Shown: positions 15,702 to 22,350, counted from the stretch's first letter. The stretch: DNA of 28,829 nucleotides from JBKJUK01 sp046590705 (GCA_046590705.1 JBKJUK010000249.1:1-28829); one strand, 5' to 3'. Program-made: numbers and translations. The notes: a model not told the origin generated them from the letters alone.

Positions 15702-16651
15702 CAGCTTCCGGAAGTTGCCGTCGCTGTAACCGGAGTAGCCGATCCGGTGCTATCCGTGGTGGTCGCCGGGCCACTGGAGTCATTTTTATTCAGCGGAAAA
15801 TAGCCGACGTTTTTCACCACCAGCTGACCGGCAGGGCTTACTGCCCATTCCGCGAACTTCTTCACCCGCTCCGCAGCATTGGACGCGTAATAGAAGTAGA
15901 GTTTTCTCGAGAGTGAGTAGGTTCCATCTGCAACAGTCGCTTCGCTCGGCGCTACCGCGGCGCCATCTGCGGTGGCCTTCACCCCCACGGGCCGTACGTT
16001 GGAACCGTAGGCGATACCACCGTAGCCGACACCATTCACGTCTTTCGACACGGCGTTCACGACCGCTGCGGTACCAGCGAGGGTCTGCACCATCGAAGTG
16101 AAATCTTCCCTGGCCAGAACGTGCTCCTTGAAGTAGTCGTATGTTCCGGAGCTATTCTCGCGTCCATAGAGAATGATCGGCGCGTCGTTGCCCCCGACTT
16201 CCTTCCAGTTCTTGATCTTCCCCTGGTAGATGCCTTTCAGCTGCTCCGTGGAAAGCGACTGCACTTTGTTGGCGGTGTTGAGGAAGATGGCCAGCGCATC
16301 GAGTGCTACAGGGAGTTCGATGATCGGTGCACCTTTGCGCTTCTCGGCGTCGATCTTCTCGTCGCCCTTCATCGATCTCGAGGATTGAGCCAGGTCGACA
16401 GTGCCATTGATGAGTGCAGCGATTCCTGTACCTGAGCCGCCACCCGTCACCTGCACGACCGTTCCCGCATTCTGCTTCATATATTCTTCAGCGAAGCGCT
16501 GCCCCAGCACGACCATGGTGTCGGAGCCTTTCACGGTGATTGGCTTACCGGAGGCTGCTGACGCACCTGCTCCGGTTGCGGTTTCGCGCGGCCCGCAGGC
16601 GAGGGAAACGAGAAGCAGAGGAAGGACGAAGAAGGAAGCGTTCTTTTTCAT
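15701..16651 (-). CDS. pstS: Phosphate-binding lipoprotein PstS
   Basis: This 316-aa periplasmic solute-binding protein delivers phosphate to PstCA. A lipoprotein signal (MKKNASFFVLPLLLVSLAC) ends with the lipidated C19. Phosphate-contact motifs include VKGSDTMVVLG, TGGGSGTGIAALINGTVDLAQSSRSM and GRENSSGTYDYFKEHVL. The last 25 residues are a Thr/Ser/Gly/Ala tail of low complexity, absent from typical PstS. It is the first gene of the operon, with a PHO-box-like repeat 46-62 nt upstream of its start. Confidence 0.95.
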   Translation of the reverse strand: MKKNASFFVLPLLLVSLACGPRETATGAGASAASGKPITVKGSDTMVVLGQRFAEEYMKQNAGTVVQVTGGGSGTGIAALINGTVDLAQSSRSMKGDEKIDAEKRKGAPIIELPVALDALAIFLNTANKVQSLSTEQLKGIYQGKIKNWKEVGGNDAPIILYGRENSSGTYDYFKEHVLAREDFTSMVQTLAGTAAVVNAVSKDVNGVGYGGIAYGSNVRPVGVKATADGAAVAPSEATVADGTYSLSRKLYFYYASNAAERVKKFAEWAVSPAGQLVVKNVGYFPLNKNDSSGPATTTDSTGSATPVTATATSGS

Positions 16652-16696
16652 GAGCCCGACTCTACAACCGATGAGGTCAGGACCCGCCTCATTCCA

Positions 16697-16713
16697 TGTA
16701 AATTGCTTGTAAA
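16697..16713 (-). promoter_or_regulatory. PHO-box-like direct repeat upstream of pstS
   Basis: Read on the minus strand, TTTACA AGCAA TTTACA gives two hexamers with an 11-bp period, the geometry of PhoB/PhoP operators (direct repeats one helical turn apart; B. subtilis PhoP uses TTAACA-like repeats). It lies 46-62 nt before the pstS start codon, where an activator would sit. Only two units are seen, and a -10 element is not obvious. Confidence 0.6.
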
Positions 16714-16730
16714 GCCGCAGGAGCGCGAAG

Positions 16731-16979
16731 GGCCGGGGGCCGGGGTCACGGGGCCGGAGTAGAGGCCGCTGGGTAGGGACAGCAACGAGTCCGCAACTCC
16801 CGGTGCGGCGGAGCAGGAATGCATTTGGGCGAACGGCCGGGGTATCGGACGCGCTGCTTGCGCGTCCCTACACAATTCCTTGCGTTGGTAATGATGGAGC
16901 ACAGGCAATCCTGCCTGTGACGCGCTGCCGTCAGTTCGAAGTACGCCTCTACTCCGGCCCCCGGCCCCAGACCCCGGCC
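16731..16979. repeat. Composite inverted repeat between pstS and ppk1 (16652-17057 non-coding)
   Basis: Outer GC-rich arms (16731-16763, ending GGCCGGAGTAGAGGC) face an inverted copy at 16943-16979. Inside are the palindrome GGACGCGC TGCTT GCGCGTCC followed by CTACA (16847-16872) and the palindrome CACAGGCA ATCC TGCCTGTG (16900-16919) with downstream TTCGAAGTA. The 406-bp intergenic region holds the PHO-like box and these repeats. I see no clear ppk1 promoter in the remaining 80 bp. Confidence 0.7.
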
Positions 16980-17057
16980 TCTCCGGCCACTTCGGCGCAG
17001 ACAGTGCAGTCAAGCAAACATCAACCGTGCGTCTCGAAGAGCCGGCACTAAACTAGA

Positions 17058-19340
17058 ATGATCCGCGACAAAATGACCCGCGACGAGTCTGAAGCTAAAC
17101 CACCCGTGACTCCTGCGGCCCGCGCTGTTACCAGGATGCCGGCGAAGAAGAAGAAAAAGGCGGGAGTGAAGAAGTTAATCGCCGCGGCCAAAGAGACGCA
17201 GCGGCTCTTCAACCGCGAGTACAGCTGGCTGGCCTTCAACCGCCGCGTGCTCTGCGAGGCCGAAGATCCCGCTGTTCCGCTTCTGGAACGACTGAAGTTT
17301 CTCAGCATCGCCTCCAACAACCTCGACGAATTCCTCATGGTCCGTCTAGGCGGAATCGCCGACCTCATCTCGGCCGGACTCAACGAGCGCTCCCACGACG
17401 GCCTGACACCGAAACAGCAACTCAAGGGCATCAGGGAGCGGACAACCTCGCTCCTGCGTGACATGTATGCCTGTCTCGATCAGTCTGTGCTCCCGCAGCT
17501 CGAGAAGCATGGAATCAGGATTGAGAAATTCGAAGGGCTGAACCGCAAAGAGCAGCAGGTCATGCGTGAGCACTACGACCGAAACATCTCGCCAATCCTC
17601 ACGCCGCTGGCAATCGACCCGGGTCACCCATTTCCGTTCCTCACCAATCTCGCGTTGAACCTGGCCATCACTCTGGCCTCCGATCGCGGCGAGGAGCACA
17701 CGGTCTTCCTCAAGATCCCACCTCTCCTGCCGCGATTCGTCGAAGTGCCTGATACCTCTAAGTTCGTTCCGGTGGAGTCGCTGATCTCAGCACAGCTCGG
17801 ACGATTCTTTCCTGGCTTGAACATCAAATCGATCGTGCCCTTCCGCGTCATCCGCAATTCAGACATCTCGCTTCGGGAAGACGAAGTGCAGGATCTCCTG
17901 CTGTCCGTCGAGAGTGAACTTCGCCGTCGCGAAAGAAAGCAGGTGGTCTGGATCGAGATCGGTGTTGACGCCGATGAAGCTCTGCTCGAGCTTCTCACCT
18001 CGGCGACCAAGGCCGCTCGCGGCGACATCTTCTTCACACCAGGTCTTCCCAAACTTTCCGATCTGATGCAGATCTATGCGGCAGTGGGAAAGCCGACCCT
18101 CCGCGACGAGCCTTTCAATCCTAGAATTCCATCCACTCTGGCCAGCGCCGATGACATTTTCTCGATCATTCGCCGCCAGGATGTGCTACTGCATCGCCCG
18201 TACGATTCGTATTCGGCGGTCGTGGAATTCGTGCAGTCGGCCGCGGCCGATCCCGATGTGCTGGTCATCAAGCAGACGCTGTATCGCACGGACGAAGGCT
18301 CGCCGGTCGTCGAGGCGCTCATTCAGGCCGCACAGCAGGGTAAGCAGGTCACGGCAGTAGTTGAATTGCAGGCGCGTTTCGATGAGCTGAAAAATATTGC
18401 CTGGGCCAGAAGACTCGAAGATGCCGGCGTGCAGGTGGTCTACGGTCTGGTCGGCGTGAAGACGCACTGCAAACTTGTTTTTGTCGTGCGCCGCGAAGGC
18501 CAGCAGCTGCAGCGATATCTTCATCTCTCGACGGGGAACTACAATTCGCGAACCGCGAGGGTCTACACCGACATCGACCTGTTCACCTGTGACGAGCGGA
18601 TGACCGACGACGCCTCGAAGGCCTTCAATCTCATCACCGGCTTCAGCGTGGCCAGCGCACAGGAAATCTTCGACAGGCATGGCCCCGCACTCGACTGGAA
18701 TCAGATGGTGGTCTCGCCGATCGACTACCAGAACTGGGTCATCGAGATGATCGAGCGTGAGATCACGCACGTTCGTGCCGGACGCGAATCTGGTCTGGTG
18801 ATCAAGCTCAACGCGCTGGTCGATCCGACCGTCATCCAGAAACTCTATGAAGCGAGTGAGGCCGGCGTGAAGATCGAGCTGCTCATTCGCGGAATCTGCT
18901 GCCTCGTACCTGGCGTCGAAGGAATGAGCAGCAGGATCAGGGTCATCTCCATGATCGATCGTTATCTCGAACACTCGCGAATCATGTTGTTCCGAAATGG
19001 CGGCGCAGCCGAAATCTTCGAGTCCAGCGGTGACTGGATGCCGCGGAACTTCATCAGGCGCATCGAGATCACCTTTCCGATCCTCGCTCCGGCCCTCAAG
19101 CAGCGAATCGAGAAAGAAATTCTCTCGATCGCCATGCAGGATACGGTCAAGAGTTGGGAGCTGCGCTCGGATGGAAGGTACGAAAGGATTCGCCGCAGCG
19201 GGACTCCGCTTCGCAGCCAGTCGCGATTCATTGAAATTGCGCGCGCCGAGGCCGTTCGCATCGGACCATACGACGAGATGATCAAGAAGCCGGCGAGTTT
19301 TCGAAGGAAAGCGCGCCGACCCAAGAAGAAAGAGAAGTAG
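17058..19340 (+). CDS. ppk1: Polyphosphate kinase 1
   Basis: This 760-aa enzyme reversibly builds polyphosphate from ATP. The N-domain begins at LFNREYSWLAFNRRVL (50-65). The catalytic core has two PLD-like domains. Autophosphorylated H470 lies in GVKTHCK and the second active-site H489 in YLHLSTGNYN (E. coli H435 and H454). An N-terminal tail of about 48 residues is Lys/Ala-rich, and the C-terminus ends in a basic stretch (RRKARRPKKKEK), so it is longer than E. coli Ppk (688 aa). The start is uncertain: ATGs at 17058 and 17073 both fit and neither has a strong ribosome site. Opposite to the pst operon and probably part of the same phosphate physiology. Confidence 0.96.
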   Translation: MIRDKMTRDESEAKPPVTPAARAVTRMPAKKKKKAGVKKLIAAAKETQRLFNREYSWLAFNRRVLCEAEDPAVPLLERLKFLSIASNNLDEFLMVRLGGIADLISAGLNERSHDGLTPKQQLKGIRERTTSLLRDMYACLDQSVLPQLEKHGIRIEKFEGLNRKEQQVMREHYDRNISPILTPLAIDPGHPFPFLTNLALNLAITLASDRGEEHTVFLKIPPLLPRFVEVPDTSKFVPVESLISAQLGRFFPGLNIKSIVPFRVIRNSDISLREDEVQDLLLSVESELRRRERKQVVWIEIGVDADEALLELLTSATKAARGDIFFTPGLPKLSDLMQIYAAVGKPTLRDEPFNPRIPSTLASADDIFSIIRRQDVLLHRPYDSYSAVVEFVQSAAADPDVLVIKQTLYRTDEGSPVVEALIQAAQQGKQVTAVVELQARFDELKNIAWARRLEDAGVQVVYGLVGVKTHCKLVFVVRREGQQLQRYLHLSTGNYNSRTARVYTDIDLFTCDERMTDDASKAFNLITGFSVASAQEIFDRHGPALDWNQMVVSPIDYQNWVIEMIEREITHVRAGRESGLVIKLNALVDPTVIQKLYEASEAGVKIELLIRGICCLVPGVEGMSSRIRVISMIDRYLEHSRIMLFRNGGAAEIFESSGDWMPRNFIRRIEITFPILAPALKQRIEKEILSIAMQDTVKSWELRSDGRYERIRRSGTPLRSQSRFIEIARAEAVRIGPYDEMIKKPASFRRKARRPKKKEK

Positions 19341-19354
19341 ATATCGGAGGATCA

Positions 19355-19705
19355 ATGAAAGAAGAGAAAGAGGACAGCTCGTTGTTTGGCAGTTTGCCCA
19401 TGGCAGAAATCGGAACCAGATTTCTCGACAATCTCGCCGAGAAATTGCTCGAGAACAAACCTAAGAGGGGGAAGCCACAGTCTGCAGTGCAGAAGATTGC
19501 AGCTCAATGGGCTGCACTGGATGCGGAGAAGAAGCGAGCCACGCTCAACCGCATCGCTGAAGTTGCACTAGCCGCGGGCCCCATGCTGGGACTCATTGGG
19601 GCGGCGTCCGGCGACAAGAAGAAAAAGGCATCGAAGGCTGAGGAAGTGCTGAAAGAAGTGGCTCACAACAAAAAGAAAGGGAAGAAGAAAGCAAAGAAGA
19701 AATAG
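19355..19705 (+). CDS. Small lysine-tailed protein linked to ppk1
   Basis: This 116-aa protein is not one I recognise. It starts 14 nt after the ppk1 stop, with GGAGG 6-7 nt before its ATG, so it should be made from the ppk1 transcript. Layout: acidic N-terminus (MKEEKEDSS); an amphipathic helical part (about 15-75) with RFLDNLAEKLLENK; a short hydrophobic Gly/Ala segment (about 71-86, VALAAGPMLGLIGAAS); and a tail very rich in Lys (KKKKASK, then NKKKGKKKAKKK at the end). The Lys-rich tail suits binding to a polyanion such as polyphosphate or nucleic acid, and the helical part with hydrophobic patch could anchor to a granule surface. Both ideas are inference from composition and position. Confidence 0.8.
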   Translation: MKEEKEDSSLFGSLPMAEIGTRFLDNLAEKLLENKPKRGKPQSAVQKIAAQWAALDAEKKRATLNRIAEVALAAGPMLGLIGAASGDKKKKASKAEEVLKEVAHNKKKGKKKAKKK

Positions 19706-19828
19706 AGTCGCCCACGGCGCTTCATGCGCGCTGGTAAAGTTCCCGAGATCCCGAAGCTAACGGAGGGATCTACGTGAAGTCAGCGCTCTGGGGATCACGA
19801 GCGCGATCCCTGCGCGTCAGACGCGGTT

Positions 19829-19979
19829 GTGTGGCACAGGCAATCCTGCCTGTGACGCGACGCACTGACTTCGAAGTAGCGATTCAGCCTCATTCTCACA
19901 GCGATGACACTTCGGACCGCAAAGAGGTCGGGCTGGAACTCACTTCAACGCGCCACAGGCAGGATTGCCTGTGCCACAC
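19829..19979. repeat. Inverted pair of CACAGGCA palindromes (19706-20113 non-coding)
   Basis: The left arm is 19829-19859 (GTGTGG then CACAGGCAATCCTGCCTGTG then ACGCG) and the right arm is its near-perfect inverse at 19949-19979. Each arm is itself a palindrome. The 408-bp gap between the Lys-rich gene and the MerP-like gene also has a lone GTCATTCCGACGAGC at 20012-20026. ORFs across this stretch translate the repeats (for example AQAILPVT) and are not believed to be genes. Confidence 0.75.
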
Positions 19980-20113
19980 TTGTCCCGGTGCTGATTTCAG
20001 GCCCTCGCTACGTCATTCCGACGAGCCGCGTGATCATCAAGGTCGCCGTGTATGACTTTTCCGTGTGTTCTTCGAACGGGAATTCCCACGCACCGCCTTC
20101 CGCTTTGTGAGAC

Positions 20114-20422
20114 ATGCGAAAAACCCTCCTCGTCCTCGCGCTTCTCCTCCCGCCCACCGCCGCTGTCGAACTAAAGGCGGCCGGCCAGGTACGTCGCGAG
20201 CAACTGCGTCAGAGTGTGTTCTCGGTGGCCGGGATGAGTTGCGCAGGTTGTGCGACCGGCATCGAGTCGATGCTCAAGCGCACCCAGGGTGTTCGCCACG
20301 TGGCGGTGAGCTACGACAAGGCCGAAGCGAGAATCTCGTACGACGGTACGAGAACGAACGAAACGAAACTCATCGATGTAATCACTAAGCTCGGATACAA
20401 GGTCAAAACGAAGAAGTCATAA
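20114..20422 (+). CDS. Periplasmic heavy-metal-associated (MerP-like) protein
   Basis: This 102-aa protein has an N-terminal signal peptide (about 1-17, hydrophobic LLVLALLLPPTAA) and one HMA domain (about 34-99). The metal site is C43 and C46 in GMSCAGCA, the MerP/Atx1-type CxxC that binds Hg(II) or Cu(I). The later block VAVSYDKAEARISYD and the final LGYKV fit the HMA beta-alpha-beta fold. It is convergent with, and 41 bp from, the mer-type operon on the other strand, so it is a natural partner for metal uptake or sequestration. Hg versus Cu cannot be told from this gene alone. The ribosome site is weak. Confidence 0.85.
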   Translation: MRKTLLVLALLLPPTAAVELKAAGQVRREQLRQSVFSVAGMSCAGCATGIESMLKRTQGVRHVAVSYDKAEARISYDGTRTNETKLIDVITKLGYKVKTKKS

Positions 20423-20463
20423 GCCACGGTCCGCTTATCAGTCTGCCTCTCATACCGCAGGCC

Positions 20464-21180
20464 TCATCCGATACGCGAAGCCAGCCAGAAGAAGTAACCA
20501 CCGATGATCAGCAACGCTATACCGCTCACGACCTCGGCAACGCGACGGCCACGCTCCATCCTGGTGAGCCAGGCGCCTACGCTACCGGCGAAAATCCCCA
20601 TCAGCAGAAACGGCAGACCGCGGCCGACTCCGTAGAAGAGAGAGAGCGCCGCCCCATACACCGGACGTCCTATCGAGGCCGTGATGGTGAGCAGGAGCAA
20701 CAGTGGCCCGGCTCCTGTCGTGACTGTGGCGATCGTGAACATTAGCCCGTAGAGAAATGCTCCCGACAGGCCACCACGCTGGATGATCTCCGGTCTGCGC
20801 ACGCGATCCCGCAACCATGGAGCGAGCAGCGTCAGCCCTCCCGCTCCGATCGAAAGAAGCGCAGTCATGATTGCGAACTCGAAACTCCATCGCACGAAAA
20901 GACGCCCGAGGTACGACGCTGCAATTCCGAGGGCCACGATCCCGAGGACGACTCCGCTGAAGAATGCCAGGGACAGGAGGATGCCTTCGCGACGACGACG
21001 CAGCTGCGACACCAGCTGCATCCTCGACCCGACATAACTGACCATTCCCACACCTGCGGGAAACGTACATGGTCACGTACTGGTCGAGAGCACTCCGCCC
21101 ATCAGCGCAATCAGGAGCGAGAGCAACGGATATTGCTCGAGAGTGGAGGCGAAACGCTCGATATATTCAAAAGGATTCAT
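20464..21180 (-). CDS. CcdA/DsbD-like membrane protein, candidate selenoprotein (Sec at codon 36)
   Basis: The reading frame from the ATG at 21180 (AGGA 5 nt upstream) to 20464 gives 238 residues if the single in-frame TGA at 21073-21075 is read as selenocysteine. Before it: MNPFEYIERF, then a hydrophobic helix (about 17-35, ending GGVLSTST). At it: Sec36-Pro37-Cys38-Thr-Phe-Pro. After it: about five more helices (66-88, 101-121, 139-164, 170-192, 212-235). The Pro-Cys-x-x-Pro motif in helix 1 followed by a Gly-rich stretch resembles the CcdA/DsbD thiol-redox transmembrane family. The second Cys usual in CcdA (helix 4) is absent: TVTTGAGP stands where a Pro-Cys motif would be expected, so Sec36/Cys38 could form the redox or metal site. 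A SECIS-like hairpin follows the TGA. A GTG at 21051 gives a shorter ORF without ribosome site or motif. Alternatives are a nonsense mutation or a sequencing error. Third gene of the merR operon. Confidence 0.75.
21045..21062 (-). promoter_or_regulatory. SECIS-like hairpin downstream of the in-frame UGA
   Basis: On the mRNA, UUCCCGC and GUGGGAA form 7 pairs (one G-U) closed by the loop AGGU. The GGU begins 18 nt after the UGA. Bacterial SECIS elements are small hairpins just after the UGA with a G in the first loop positions; E. coli fdhF, from memory, has GCAGGU with GGU also 18 nt after its UGA. The hairpin lies within the coding sequence, as required in bacteria. Confidence 0.7.
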
Positions 21181-21202
21181 TCAATCCTGGAAGAGACGGA
21201 TG

Positions 21203-21222
21203 ACGGGGGAGCGCTCCCCCGT
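21203..21222 (-). other. Perfect 20-bp palindrome in the mer-type operon
   Basis: ACGGGGGAGC is followed immediately by its inverse, giving a very stable intercistronic hairpin. It lies in the 58-bp gap between the Cys-rich gene and the candidate selenoprotein, 22 nt before the latter's start. There is no T run after it. It could stabilise the upstream mRNA, dampen expression of the third gene, or bind a protein as DNA. Confidence 0.7.
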
Positions 21223-21238
21223 TCTCCGGCAAATCAGA

Positions 21239-21388
21239 TCACTTCACCAGTTCCATTTCGAGACCGCAGCAGCAGCGCGGCTTCGAGTTTCCAGCGCAGG
21301 ATTCGGGAGCGCTCTTCGTCACTTCGATTTCACACCCGCAGCTCTGCTCAGTGCAACGATACTTCTGACCTTTTTCAAAACGTGCCAT
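21239..21388 (-). CDS. Small Cys-rich metal-binding protein
   Basis: This 49-aa protein has seven cysteines: C12, C17, C19, C31 and the triplet C39-C40-C41 in RCCCGLEM. The start with aromatic-x-Cys and the end with CCCG-x-EM resemble desulforedoxin-like or metallothionein-like small metal proteins, but the spacing does not match one family exactly and I leave the name open. The ATG at 21388 has an excellent ribosome site, GGGAGGTGA, overlapping the merR stop 5 nt upstream; the longer open frame to 21442 lies inside merR. Second gene of a MerR-controlled operon, so buffering or delivering Hg(II) or another soft metal is the likely role (inference). Confidence 0.82.
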   Translation of the reverse strand: MARFEKGQKYRCTEQSCGCEIEVTKSAPESCAGNSKPRCCCGLEMELVK

Positions 21389-21393
21389 TTCTT

Positions 21394-21810
21394 TCACCTC
21401 CCTTTTTTTGAATTTGAATCGAGCGCATCCAGGATTGGACACTCGCTCGTCGGCCCGGATCCGGAGCAGGTCACGGTGATTGTCACCAGTGCCTCTCTCA
21501 TCCGGGAAAGTCTTTCAATCTTCTCGTCGATGTCGCCAATCTTCGCCTCGGCGCGGGCACGAACATCCTCACAACGTGTGGAAGGGTTCACTCGCAGCGT
21601 GAGCAGGTCGTCGATTTCGGCGAGCGTGAAGCCGAGCTCCTGCGCATGCCGGATGAACTGCACGCGCGCTGTGACATCTTCGCTGTAACGCCTGTATCCG
21701 CTTTGTGGACGCGCGGGCTGCGAGATCAGATTTCTTCGTTCGTAGAAACGGATCGTCTCCACTCCAACTCCGGCAGCTTCCGCCAGTTCTCCGATCGTCA
21801 GTCCGGCCAT
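21394..21810 (-). CDS. merR: MerR-family mercury-type transcriptional regulator
   Basis: This 138-aa regulator has an N-terminal winged helix (TIGELAEAAGVGVETIRFYERRNLI), a long dimerisation helix, then the metal-binding loop. Three cysteines, C80, C115 and C124, have spacings of 35 and 9 residues, the same as the Hg(II) ligands C82, C117 and C126 of Tn501 MerR. This separates it from the Cu/Zn/Cd/Pb-type members. ATGs at 21816 and 21810 are possible; the second is preferred because GGAG is then 6 nt upstream. It is the first gene of its own operon, downstream of a mer-like operator, an arrangement different from the divergent merR of Tn501. Confidence 0.9.
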   Translation of the reverse strand: MAGLTIGELAEAAGVGVETIRFYERRNLISQPARPQSGYRRYSEDVTARVQFIRHAQELGFTLAEIDDLLTLRVNPSTRCEDVRARAEAKIGDIDEKIERLSRMREALVTITVTCSGSGPTSECPILDALDSNSKKGR

Positions 21811-21827
21811 TTCCATCTCCGCTGCAC

Positions 21828-21859
21828 AAGATACGTCCCGTACCGTGGTACGGAGTCAA
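21828..21859 (-). promoter_or_regulatory. mer-type operator/promoter of the merR operon
   Basis: On the minus strand: -35 TTGACT (21859-21854), a 20-bp spacer, -10 TATCTT (21833-21828). The spacer holds the dyad CCGTAC CACG GTACGG. Over-long spacers with a central dyad are the mark of MerR-activated promoters, and TTGACTCCGTAC...GTACGG is the known mer operator core of Tn21/Tn501. Transcription would start near 21821, leaving a very short leader before merR. Confidence 0.88.
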
Positions 21860-21910
21860 GAGGTTCTTCGCTCAAGCGTGTCTCGAGATGACTTTGCATG
21901 CAAACACGCA

Positions 21911-22188
21911 AGCGCGCCGGAGGCGCGACCAGAGGGTAGCCGGTGGTAAGCGCAAAGCGCGCAGCCACCGGGTCGGCGGGCGGCGTAATCATGTACCGCC
22001 CCGGCAGGGGCGCCAGAGACATCGGCGAGTTCCTTAAAAAGCACGACATCGAATTCGACGAACGATATTTGGTGGTGATCCCTCTGGCGCCCCTGCCGGG
22101 GCGCATGTATGTGCTGCGGTCCCAGCCGGGTGGCTGCACGCTACGCGCTTACCACCGGCTACCCTCGACGCGCGCCTCCGGCGCGTCA
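21911..22188. repeat. Large imperfect inverted repeat with REP-like palindromes
   Basis: The left arm (about 21911-22017) and right arm (about 22082-22188) match over roughly 107 bp with some mismatches. They include a perfect 21-bp block (21933-21953 versus 22145-22165) and a REP-like unit GCGCCCC TGCC GGGGCGC in each arm. The outer ends are GCGCCGGAGGCGCG-type palindromes. The 64-bp centre carries a transposase-like remnant. It sits just upstream of the mer-type promoter. The rest of the 540-bp gap (21811-22350) shows nothing else I can support beyond the operator. Confidence 0.88.
22018..22074 (+). pseudogene. Remnant like the C-terminus of a REP-associated (IS200-like, Y1) transposase
   Basis: Between the two arms the plus strand reads DIGEFLKKHDIEFDERYLV. 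This resembles the end I remember for IS200-like/REP-associated tyrosine transposases (an FLKKHGIE[FY]DERY[LV]W-type tail). The catalytic part (HUH motif, Tyr) is absent, so at most a vestige of a once larger element remains. The surrounding open frame is only repeat translation. Confidence 0.5.
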
Positions 22189-22350
22189 AAAGATCGCAAC
22201 CGAACATCATGAGCGATCCCCGCGTCAGCGCAATGAGGCCGGCATCGTCGAGTGGGAGCGCTTCGAGTTCTGGTAGGTCGTTACAACTCTGCCGCGCCTG
22301 ACCGGCACTTTCCGGAAAGAACCGCGTCGGGCCTGATCAGGCCCCTTCGC

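Noticed and set aside
18186..19355. Minus-strand ORF of 389 codons
   Set aside because: It is antisense to the conserved C-terminal half of ppk1 and is produced by codon bias.
19774..20055. Plus-strand ORF of 93 codons between the Lys-rich gene and the MerP-like gene
   Set aside because: It translates CACAGGCA palindromes (AQAILPVT) and has no ribosome site; it is repeat-derived.
20464..21051. Shorter CcdA-like gene starting at the GTG at 21051 (195 aa)
   Set aside because: There is no ribosome site before this GTG and it starts after the conserved Pro-Cys motif and first helix. The frame upstream to 21180 clearly encodes the missing N-terminus.
22202..22297. Possible short coding remnant ending GIVEWERFEFW before a stop
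   Set aside because: The fragment is too short, without start or ribosome site, and matches no family I recognise.
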